7,159 nucleotides of DNA, taken from the NCBI GenBank assembly GCA_016234155.1, contig JACRGZ010000165.1, positions 1-7,159 of the forward strand, written 5' to 3'. The number at the start of each line of letters is the position of its first letter. Position 1 is the stretch's first letter. The DNA is from Nitrospirota bacterium (lineage in GTDB: Bacteria; Nitrospirota; 9FT-COMBO-42-15; HDB-SIOI813). Positions 1-5,121 of the stretch are shown here, piece by piece. Below the pieces are notes generated by a model. That model was not told the DNA's origin. It was given only the letters and a program-made list of their open reading frames with translations, and did not search any database. The position numbers were made by a program, and so were the translations under genes.

Positions 1-23
1 CCCTCTCCCCTTAGGGGAGAGGG
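1..23. repeat. Perfect 10-bp stem hairpin (G/C-run intergenic repeat)
   Basis: CCCTCTCCCC (1-10) pairs perfectly with GGGGAGAGGG (14-23) around a TTA loop, and is followed by a G-rich tail to position 36. The hairpin is cut by the window edge, so it may be part of a larger unit. Elements of this look are common between genes in many bacterial genomes. It lies downstream of the minus-strand ABC ATPase and could slow transcription, but there is no T-run to make it a classical terminator. Confidence 0.7.
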
Positions 24-36
24 ATGGGTGAGGGGG

Positions 37-247
37 TATTTTCAGGTGAACCCTCATGAACTTCCAGTTCACAAAGGATGATGAAAATCCCCCTTAATCC
101 CCCTTTTTCAAAGGGGGAAATTAGTTACCCCCCTTTTCTAAAGGGGGGATGGGGGGATTATGGGGGGTAAAAGTCCCCCTTTTTTAAAGGGGGATTTAGG
201 GGGATTATGGGGTAAGGGGGGATTTGAAAGGTTATTTTCAGGTGAAC
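37..247. repeat. 15-bp direct repeats flanking a hairpin block
   Basis: TATTTTCAGGTGAAC occurs exactly at 37-51 and again at 233-247. The two copies bracket a block of about 180 bp that contains the nested hairpins at 86-206. This could be a target duplication left by insertion of a repeat element, or two units of a tandem repeat array. The right copy ends just before the stop codon of the minus-strand ABC ATPase. A related 12-bp string lies on the minus strand just before the Nudix gene start (4734-4745). Confidence 0.6.
86..206. repeat. Nested hairpin repeat: outer stem enclosing three hairpins
   Basis: The outer arms 86-103 and 189-206 are reverse complements at 17 of 18 positions. Inside or sharing these arms lie three perfect hairpins with 3-nt loops: 99-106 with 110-117, 128-136 with 140-148, and 175-182 with 186-193, each of the form CCCCC(C)TTT-loop-AAAGGGGG(G). 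There is no ORF with recognisable content. The design resembles the element at 7061-7132, so the two probably belong to one repeat family. It may fold in the 3' region of the ABC ATPase transcript. Confidence 0.7.
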
Positions 248-252
248 ATTAG

Positions 253-1347
253 TCATTCTTGCGGCAGCATAATAATAGTCTCAGGGTTTAAATAGACCTG
301 AAATGTATCGCCGGTGCGAACCCCCAGTCTTTGTAGTACAGTATCGCGGACGGCAATCCTTATGGCTGTCCCTGTTGAAGTAGTCTGCGTAACGAGATTA
401 TGGATATTCTTGCCGCTATAGAGAGATAACAGGTTTACATCAAAGAGATTCTCTCCTCCCTTTTTCTCTTCACCTTTCATGATGTGTACATCTTCGGGTC
501 TCACACCCCAGATAATGTCTGTCCCTTCAGCAACCCACCTGTCACGAAATGTCCGTTTTACTGAGATGACCGCACCTCCTTCGACCCATTGCAGGACGAC
601 ATAATCACCTTTTGCCTCAACTACATACCCCCTGAAAAGATTCCCCACGCCGAGAAACCGTGCCACACTTGCATCCTTAGGATGATAGAGGACCTCCTTT
701 CTTTTACCTGTCTGCCTGATCCTGCCAGCGATGAGGATTGAGAAGACATCGCTGAGGAAGAATGCCTCCTCGAAATCATGGGTCACTAAAAGGGCCGTAA
801 ACTTAAGCTCTCTGTGAAGCTCCTTAAAAAGGTAATATGTATCTTCCCTGATCGCGGGATCAAGGGCTGATGTGGGTTCGTCCAACAAGATTAACCTCGG
901 ACGGATGGCTAATGCCCGTGCCAATGCTACCCTCTGAAGTTCACCACCTGAAAGCTTTGCCGGATAACGTTCAAGGAGGTGGCTTATATTCAACCGCGCG
1001 GACAGATGCCCTATATGCTGCTTCAGCTCGGTGTTGAACTCCCGGTTTGTAACCCTCAGTCCATAACTGATATTATCTGCCACAGAAAGGTGAGGAAAGA
1101 GTGATGTGTCCTGCGGGACATAGGCAAATGCCCTTGCCTCCGGGGGGGATGATGTAATATCTTTGCCATCAATAAGGATGCTCCCGCTATGGGGTCTATG
1201 AAGTCCTGCAATGGTCTCAAGGATAAGGGTCTTACCGGAGCCGCTTGGTCCAATTAGTGCATGTACCTCGCCGGGGCGAACTGCAAGGCTGAGTACATCT
1301 GTTTCAAAATCCTGCGCCCTTATAGTTAGATCCCGGAGCTCAATCAT
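253..1347 (-). CDS. ABC transporter ATP-binding protein, molybdate/tungstate (ModC/WtpC) type
   Basis: This 364-aa cytoplasmic ATPase would energise uptake through an inner-membrane permease. The nucleotide-binding domain is complete: Walker A GPSGSGKT (33-40), Q-loop Gln79 in YVPQD, signature LSGGE (132-136), Walker B LILLDE (152-157), D-loop SALD (160-163) and switch His190. The sequence VARFLGVGNLF leads into a C-terminal TOBE-like region (about 230-364) with GVRPED, as in oxyanion and other importers of the ModC/PotA group. A molybdate or tungstate substrate is inferred from overall similarity and from the permease remnant immediately upstream, whose stop codon overlaps this ATG by 8 nt. 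No binding protein or intact permease is in the window, so the ATPase may now be an orphan, or its partners may lie elsewhere. Sulfate or another oxyanion cannot be excluded. Confidence 0.85.
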   Translation of the reverse strand: MIELRDLTIRAQDFETDVLSLAVRPGEVHALIGPSGSGKTLILETIAGLHRPHSGSILIDGKDITSSPPEARAFAYVPQDTSLFPHLSVADNISYGLRVTNREFNTELKQHIGHLSARLNISHLLERYPAKLSGGELQRVALARALAIRPRLILLDEPTSALDPAIREDTYYLFKELHRELKFTALLVTHDFEEAFFLSDVFSILIAGRIRQTGKRKEVLYHPKDASVARFLGVGNLFRGYVVEAKGDYVVLQWVEGGAVISVKRTFRDRWVAEGTDIIWGVRPEDVHIMKGEEKKGGENLFDVNLLSLYSGKNIHNLVTQTTSTGTAIRIAVRDTVLQRLGVRTGDTFQVYLNPETIIMLPQE

Positions 1348-1499
1348 ATCGCGGAAGCCCTAATAATCTGACAACAGACAAAACGCCCATGCCCAGCGCT
1401 AAAAGAATAACGATAGAGTATTGCCGCTGCGAGTATCCCCTTTTTTGCCAGCGGCATAGTCACGGTAAAAAATGCCTTTACCAGTGTTGCACCAAGAAA
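1340..1499 (-). pseudogene. Decayed ModB/WtpB-type ABC permease, C-terminal remnant
   Basis: Reading the minus strand from 1499 gives FLGATLVKAFFTVTMPLAKK followed by GILAAAIL. This matches the cytoplasmic coupling loop of ModB/WtpB permeases (LGA...FF.VT.PLA..GILA). The codon just before it is TGA (1502-1500). Around 1424-1415 the reading frame changes. From 1414 another frame reads IVILLALGMGVLSVVRLLG, a hydrophobic segment like the last membrane helix, and stops at 1342-1340 inside the ATPase start. The roughly 40 residues expected between these blocks are missing, which suggests an internal deletion or frameshift. The same frame stays open further upstream to about 1590, but that stretch has no recognisable permease sequence. 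The 8-nt overlap with the ATPase is typical of modB-modC coupling. Confidence 0.65.
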
Positions 1500-1604
1500 T
1501 CATATCATATTCAGATTAACTTTAACCACCTCAAAAAGAGGCGCATATCCTTGCATCAGTTTTAGGCCTCGTTTGAACTTAACCGCCTTCGGCGGGACTT
1601 TTTA

Positions 1605-1698
1605 GACAGGATTAACTGGATTTACAAGATTTTTTATTATATTTTATATTTACTTTATTATTTATCATGTCCATCCTGTATATCCTGTATATCCTGTC
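1605..1698. repeat. Imperfect inverted repeat made of 9-bp units
   Basis: The left arm 1605-1630 and the right arm 1673-1698 are reverse complements at 21 of 26 positions. Each arm consists of about three 9-bp units; on the right arm the unit is ATCCTGTAT, on the left a variant of ACAGGATTA. The arms are separated by an A/T-rich spacer of about 42 bp. A short hairpin, CCGCC-TTC-GGCGG (1583-1595), sits just outside the left arm. No protein is encoded. The element lies between two gene remnants (1340-1499 and 1728-1853), so it may mark a rearrangement point. I read it as a miniature dispersed repeat, but copy number elsewhere cannot be seen from here. Confidence 0.65.
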
Positions 1699-1727
1699 AA
1701 AAAAGGAAATTCCTATACATTCTAAGG

Positions 1728-1853
1728 TTAACAACCACCGGATATTATACTCCATCAGGCTATACATTTGAGGCAGGGGGTACAGAGCCGAATGTTGAAG
1801 TAGCAGAAGAAGGAAAAAGTTTGCACTTTTCCGTTGATTTTTGGGGCTTATAG
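1728..1853 (+). pseudogene. C-terminal fragment of an S41 (CtpA-type) carboxyl-terminal processing peptidase
   Basis: The plus-strand frame reads LTTTGYYTPSGYTFEAGGTE and continues with PNVEVAEEGKS before a TAG at 1851-1853 (41 codons). It resembles the conserved block after the catalytic core of CtpA/Prc proteases (LTTA.YYTPSGRSIQ..GI.PD). No upstream catalytic Ser/Lys region is present: the frame runs into the inverted repeat at 1605-1698, and I found no S41 sequence on its other side. There is no start codon with a ribosome-binding site. It is best read as a dead gene fragment cut off by a rearrangement. A chance resemblance is possible given the short length, but the YYTPSG and EPNVEV spacing argues against it. 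Confidence 0.55.
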
Positions 1854-1875
1854 TAATACGATTCTTAATCAAACG

Positions 1876-3018
1876 ATGTCAATATTCCTACATAACTGCA
1901 GGATATGGGATGAGGAGGGGTTTATTGAAGGGAGCGGTCTTCTTATTGAAGACGGGAAAATAAGGTCTCATCAGAAAGGGAAATCTCAATTACCTACCAA
2001 TGTTATTCTCTATGATTTACATGGTTATACACTCCTGCCGGGCTTGATAGATATACATACACACGGTGTGGGGGACTTTGACACTAAGGATGCGTCTGTG
2101 GAGGGCATCATCAAAATGAGAGAGCTGCAGGCAGCGGACGGGACTACAGCCTTTCTGCCCACGCTCTACCCTGCTCCAATAAAGGAGATGAGAAGGACTA
2201 TGGGGGTTATCAGAGAGGCGGGGACAGAGGGGCATGGGGCGGAGATTTTAGGCGTGCATTTGGAAGGACCCTTTATAAACCCTGTAATGCGTGGCGCCCT
2301 GGGCGCTGCATATCTGCTCCCTCCATCGGTGGAAACAGCAAAGAGGCTCATTGAAGGCTTTGAAGACCTTGTAAAGCTAATTACCGTGTCACCTGAATTA
2401 GAAGGGCCAGAATTAGAGGGAATTGATAAGTTGATCTGCTGGTGTGTTGAGAATGGGATCACTGTCTCTATGGGACACAGTAATGCAACTTTTGATGAGG
2501 CCGGCATGGCTTTCAAGTCAGGTGCAAAAGGGGCCACTCATCTGTTTAACAGGATGAGGGGGTTTCATCACCGTGAACCAGGTATTTCGGGTTTCTCCCT
2601 GACAGAAGATGAGATGTATACCGAGATTATTGCTGACCTGAAGCACCTTCATCCAGCGGTAATAAGGCTTGTATTAAATATCAAGAGTCGAAGGCGAATA
2701 CTCCTTGTTTCAGATTCTGTCCGTGGCGCAAAAAAGAAAGAGTATGGCGCTGGTCCTGTCTTCTTACCTGATGGGACAATTGCAGGGAGTGCACAACTAC
2801 TCTTTGATGGTGTAAGGAATCTTTGCGACATTGGTGTAAAATTGGAGGATGCAGTAACCTATGCGTCATATAACCCTGCTTCATATTCCGGGGTTAGTGA
2901 AAGAAAGGGTTCCTTGAAGTCTGGTTATGATGCCGACATATTAGTCGTGGATGGGGCACTAAATCTCAAGGGTATACTGATTCGGGGGAAATGGATCAAT
3001 GGAAGGGAAAATGAATGA
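1876..3018 (+). CDS. nagA: N-acetylglucosamine-6-phosphate deacetylase
   Basis: This cytoplasmic amidohydrolase converts GlcNAc-6-phosphate to glucosamine-6-phosphate and acetate in amino-sugar or peptidoglycan recycling. Starting at ATG 1876 it has 380 aa, close to the usual 380-390. Visible landmarks are PGLIDIHTHG with His61 and His63, GVHLEGPFIN with Glu130, VSMGHSNATFDEA with metal ligand His201, GATHLFNRM with His222, IADLKHLHP with His257, and LLVSDSVRG with the catalytic Asp280. The C-terminal GSLKSGYDADILVVDG closes the family's beta-sandwich. The frame is open back to a TTG at 1834, but ATG 1876 fits the family length; neither has a clear Shine-Dalgarno sequence. No nagB or sugar transporter is adjacent; the gene overlaps nth downstream. 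A local 15-bp duplication (2395-2424) encodes ELEGPELEG. A related amidohydrolase is the only realistic alternative. Confidence 0.9.
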   Translation: MSIFLHNCRIWDEEGFIEGSGLLIEDGKIRSHQKGKSQLPTNVILYDLHGYTLLPGLIDIHTHGVGDFDTKDASVEGIIKMRELQAADGTTAFLPTLYPAPIKEMRRTMGVIREAGTEGHGAEILGVHLEGPFINPVMRGALGAAYLLPPSVETAKRLIEGFEDLVKLITVSPELEGPELEGIDKLICWCVENGITVSMGHSNATFDEAGMAFKSGAKGATHLFNRMRGFHHREPGISGFSLTEDEMYTEIIADLKHLHPAVIRLVLNIKSRRRILLVSDSVRGAKKKEYGAGPVFLPDGTIAGSAQLLFDGVRNLCDIGVKLEDAVTYASYNPASYSGVSERKGSLKSGYDADILVVDGALNLKGILIRGKWINGRENE

Positions 3019-3667
3019 CAGCGATATTCACGACATCATACGAATCCTGAAGAAAGATGTACGAAAGTGGGACATACCTGCCGTAGGACAGGTAGCGGAA
3101 AGGACAAAGGATCCATTTAAGGTCCTTATCTCATGCATACTCAGTCTCAGGACAAAGGATGTCACGACGGCAGAGGCGAGCCGCAGGCTCTTCTCCTTAG
3201 CAAACACGCCGGAAGATATACTGAAGATATCTATTGAAAAGATCGAACGGGCCATATTCCCGGTTGGATTCTACAGGATAAAGGCAAGAAACATCAGGGA
3301 GATGTGCAGGACGCTGAAAGAGTCTTACAATTCACGGGTACCTGATACAATAGATGAACTCCTGAAGTTGAAAGGTGTCGGCAGGAAGACGGCAAATCTC
3401 GTTGTCACTGTCGGATACGGTAAGGACGGTATATGCGTTGACACGCATGTGCACAGGATTTCCAACCGCTGGGGATATATCAGCACAAAGACACCTGAAA
3501 AATCAGAAGTGGCGCTCAGAGAAAAACTCCCAAGGAGATACTGGAAAATATACAATGATCTCCTTGTTACTTTTGGCCAAAACCTGTGCAAACCGGTTTC
3601 ACCGTTGTGCAGTCAGTGTAATATAGCCAGGTATTGTGGAAGAAAAGGGGTCAAAAGAAGCCGTTAA
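2999..3667 (+). CDS. nth: Endonuclease III (DNA glycosylase/AP lyase)
   Basis: This base-excision repair enzyme removes oxidised pyrimidines and cleaves abasic sites. The 222-aa product shows the helix-hairpin-helix LKGVGRKTANLVV with catalytic Lys130, then VDTHVHR with Asp148, 18 residues apart as in E. coli Nth (Lys120/Asp138). The C-terminal cluster Cys197-X6-Cys204-X2-Cys207-X5-Cys213 is the standard [4Fe-4S] motif. The block usually written LSAQATD in E. coli reads LSLRTKD here. The gene overlaps the end of nagA. ATG 2999 (20-nt overlap, GGGGGAA upstream at 2984-2990) and ATG 3011 (8-nt overlap, GGAAGGG very close) are both possible starts; either way the pair is probably translationally coupled. 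It ends 20 bp from the convergent Rrf2 gene, with no obvious terminator between. Confidence 0.93.
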   Translation: MEGKMNDSDIHDIIRILKKDVRKWDIPAVGQVAERTKDPFKVLISCILSLRTKDVTTAEASRRLFSLANTPEDILKISIEKIERAIFPVGFYRIKARNIREMCRTLKESYNSRVPDTIDELLKLKGVGRKTANLVVTVGYGKDGICVDTHVHRISNRWGYISTKTPEKSEVALREKLPRRYWKIYNDLLVTFGQNLCKPVSPLCSQCNIARYCGRKGVKRSR

Positions 3668-3687
3668 GAGATTTTATTCAGATATAA

Positions 3688-4125
3688 TCACCCTGCATTT
3701 GCCATCAGCTTTTCCCTCGCAGATATGGCAAGTTGTTCAAAATTACACCCGCTGAGATAATCTATTAACACCTTCTGCGCCCCCACCCATACATCATGCA
3801 CAGAACACACCTTGTCCCGCTCGCAATAACCCGCGTATATAAGGCAGTAGTTCAAAAAGACCTGCCCCTCCATAGCCTCTATAACATCCAGCAGCTTTAT
3901 ATCCTTTGGATGTTTTGCCAGAGCAAACCCGCCCTTCTGGCCCTTATATGACGTGACAAACCCCTTTCTTGCGAGTGACTGAAGTAGTTTGGCAAGATAA
4001 GCCGAAGGTATATCCTGAACCCTGGCTATTTCCTCTATGTCGCATATCTTGTCCTCAGAATATTTGAATGATAGGTAAAGAATACCTCTTATTGAATACT
4101 CTGCTGCCTTGCTTAACCTGAACAT
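3688..4125 (-). CDS. Rrf2-family transcriptional regulator with IscR-like cysteine cluster
   Basis: This 145-aa DNA-binding regulator has the Rrf2 winged helix: LSKAAEYSIRGILYLS (4-19), a helix-turn-helix around IEEIARVQDIPSAYLAKLLQ (30-49), and the wing KGQKGGFALAK (61-71). A cysteine cluster follows, Cys94-X6-Cys101-X5-Cys107, with His110 in CSVHDVW. IscR ligates its [2Fe-2S] cluster with three cysteines and a histidine in nearly this pattern (Cys-X5-Cys-X5-Cys), so this protein probably senses Fe-S status, NO or redox; the exact signal is not visible. A Shine-Dalgarno GGAGG lies at 4134-4130, just before ATG 4125. It has its own promoter with dyads at the start site, suggesting autoregulation. 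No isc or suf genes are in the window, so I do not call it iscR. Confidence 0.88.
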   Translation of the reverse strand: MFRLSKAAEYSIRGILYLSFKYSEDKICDIEEIARVQDIPSAYLAKLLQSLARKGFVTSYKGQKGGFALAKHPKDIKLLDVIEAMEGQVFLNYCLIYAGYCERDKVCSVHDVWVGAQKVLIDYLSGCNFEQLAISAREKLMANAG

Positions 4126-4166
4126 TCATCCTCCATTAGTGCCTTTGTTTCCAGTTTAACTGGATA

Positions 4167-4208
4167 TAAGACTATTTTTATCTTGTTTCAAGCAAGACCA
4201 TTTTTATC
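4167..4208. repeat. Direct repeat of 16 bp around the Rrf2 start site
   Basis: On the minus strand GATAAAAATGGTCTTG (4208-4193) is repeated 26 bp downstream as GATAAAAATAGTCTTA (4182-4167), 14 of 16 matching. The first copy covers the -10 region and overlaps the dyad at 4182-4196. The repeat could be a tandem regulator site or a duplicated -10 segment providing a second start. Confidence 0.55.
4182..4196. promoter_or_regulatory. Operator-like dyad at the Rrf2 transcription start
   Basis: CTTGTTTCAAGCAAG is a 15-bp near-perfect palindrome, with one mismatched pair per half plus the central base. It sits immediately downstream of the predicted -10 box, where a repressor would block initiation. 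A second dyad, CCAGTT-T-AACTGG (4151-4163), lies in the leader. Rrf2 proteins bind as dimers and commonly regulate their own genes, so either could be the autoregulatory site. Which is bound, if any, is inference. Confidence 0.45.
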
Positions 4209-4229
4209 CTATTTTAAAAAGTTTGTCAA
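4201..4229 (-). promoter_or_regulatory. Sigma70-type promoter for the Rrf2 gene with an A/T-rich UP element
   Basis: On the minus strand a consensus TTGACA (4229-4224) is followed, after 17 bp, by TAAAAA (4206-4201, 4 of 6 matches to TATAAT). A run of almost pure A/T directly upstream of the -35 box (about 4232-4260) looks like an UP element. The predicted start is near 4194, giving a leader of about 70 nt before ATG 4125. The promoter separates the regulator from the Nudix gene, whose stop is at 4299. Confidence 0.6.
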
Positions 4230-4298
4230 GCACTTTTTTTATTTTAAAAAATATTTTTTTGACAATGGTAATCCAAGAATTCCCGCTTGCATCTCGAC

Positions 4299-4733
4299 CT
4301 ACGGAAGTTTAAGCATTTCTATTGCCTTAAGAAGAAGTCCCTTCTCATCCTTGTATTCAACCATCTCAATTGCATCATCTATCGGAAACCATTTGCAATC
4401 TACCACCTCTAAGTCATGGTCTTTCACATCTCCGCCGGTATATTCCATCAAAAAGAAGTAGACTATCTTGAAATATCGTGTCGTCCCGCCTTCTTCTTTG
4501 TGGGCATAGAAGTAATGGATGTTGTCTATTAACTTTATAATCTTTCCATCCAGACCTGTCTCCTCTTTAACTTCTCTATGGGCAGTCCTTGCAATATTCT
4601 CGCCCTTTTCAACAAGTCCCTTGGGAAGACACCACACCCTGCCTTCTTTAACAGCAATCAATACAACGTCAATCTGCCCATTTCTGCGACGGAATACAAC
4701 GCCGCCGGACGAAATCTGCCGTTCAGTTCTCAT
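4299..4733 (-). CDS. Nudix hydrolase (MutT family)
   Basis: This 144-aa cytoplasmic pyrophosphohydrolase cleaves a nucleoside diphosphate linked to another group. The Nudix box is complete at residues 39-61: Gly39, Glu45, Arg53-Glu54, Glu57-Glu58 and Gly60, matching GX5EX7REUXEEXGU. It begins with SSGGVVFRR (8-16), as in small MutT/Ap4A-type members, and WCLPKG precedes the box. Substrate (8-oxo-dGTP, diadenosine polyphosphate or other) cannot be told from the sequence. It starts 29 nt after the stop of the 99-aa gene, so cotranscription is likely. The intervening bases on the minus strand are G-rich and contain GGTTATTTTCAG, related to the repeat at 37-51 and 233-247. Confidence 0.9.
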   Translation of the reverse strand: MRTERQISSGGVVFRRRNGQIDVVLIAVKEGRVWCLPKGLVEKGENIARTAHREVKEETGLDGKIIKLIDNIHYFYAHKEEGGTTRYFKIVYFFLMEYTGGDVKDHDLEVVDCKWFPIDDAIEMVEYKDEKGLLLKAIEMLKLP

Positions 4734-4762
4734 CTGAAAATAACCCCATCCCCACCCTACGG

Positions 4763-5062
4763 CTACATTCTCAGGCCGCCGCCTATATCATCATAGATAC
4801 TCTTGTAATAATCTTCTATTATATCTCCATTCTCATTCTTGACTACATAAGTCACATTCTCGAACTCCTGCAGGCAGAAGGCGCCGGTCAGAATATCCTT
4901 GAGACAGTCATGGTTCTCATCCCTCTGTTGTTTCGTCAAAACCAGTTTTTCCGGAAAAACATATTTCCTTCCTATCAGCCTTTTAAGTTCTTCCCTCCCC
5001 TGCCTGATAGTGATCTCAAATTTGCCATCTTTAAGTTTTCTTTCAAGAAACACAATATGCAT
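4763..5062 (-). CDS. Uncharacterised 99-aa protein
   Basis: I do not recognise this protein. It is real by context: a perfect AGGAGGA Shine-Dalgarno sequence (5076-5070) lies 7 nt before ATG 5062, and it sits between lipB and the Nudix gene in the same direction at short spacing. It has no signal peptide or membrane segment and looks like a soluble mixed alpha/beta domain: an N-terminal strand pair (MHIVFLERKLKDGKFEITI), a basic helix (RQGREELKRLIGRK), a central helical part with Cys53 and Cys63, and an acidic C-terminus (NENGDIIEDYYKSIYDDIGG). The two cysteines alone do not make a metal site. Its Shine-Dalgarno sequence lies in a hairpin, which suggests translational control. Confidence 0.75.
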   Translation of the reverse strand: MHIVFLERKLKDGKFEITIRQGREELKRLIGRKYVFPEKLVLTKQQRDENHDCLKDILTGAFCLQEFENVTYVVKNENGDIIEDYYKSIYDDIGGGLRM

Positions 5063-5069
5063 GTTAACT

Positions 5070-5093
5070 TCCTCCTTTTTCCGTTCAGGAGGA
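5070..5093 (-). promoter_or_regulatory. Hairpin that buries the ribosome-binding site of the 99-aa gene
   Basis: In the minus-strand transcript TCCTCCT (5093-5087) pairs perfectly over 7 bp with AGGAGGA (5076-5070), across a 10-nt loop. The second arm is the full Shine-Dalgarno sequence 7 nt before ATG 5062. When folded, the site would be closed; upstream ribosomes finishing lipB at 5122 stop 28 nt before the stem and might not open it. The pairing is seen directly; the regulatory effect is inferred. Confidence 0.5.
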
Positions 5094-5121
5094 TTATTTT
5101 ACACTAACAAGCCCACCACCT

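Noticed and set aside
1..252. CRISPR array
   Set aside because: The repeated G/C runs at the left end are palindromic hairpins of variable length without regular spacers, not direct repeats with unique spacers.
1583..1603. Possible rho-independent terminator (CCGCC-TTC-GGCGG then a short T-run on the plus strand)
   Set aside because: No plus-strand gene ends upstream of it, the T-run is only five bases, and it abuts the inverted repeat, so it is more simply part of the repeat region.
1612..1872. Minus-strand 86-aa open frame
   Set aside because: It covers the inverted repeat and runs antisense to the peptidase remnant. Composition is that of A/T-rich spacer, with no motif or ribosome-binding site.
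3668..3687. Bidirectional terminator between nth and the Rrf2 gene
   Set aside because: The 20-bp gap has no stem-loop; if a terminator exists it lies within a coding region and is not visible.
4183..4461. Plus-strand 92-aa open frame between the Rrf2 and Nudix genes
   Set aside because: The N-terminal Phe/Lys-rich part is A/T-rich promoter sequence, and the rest is antisense to the well-supported Nudix gene.
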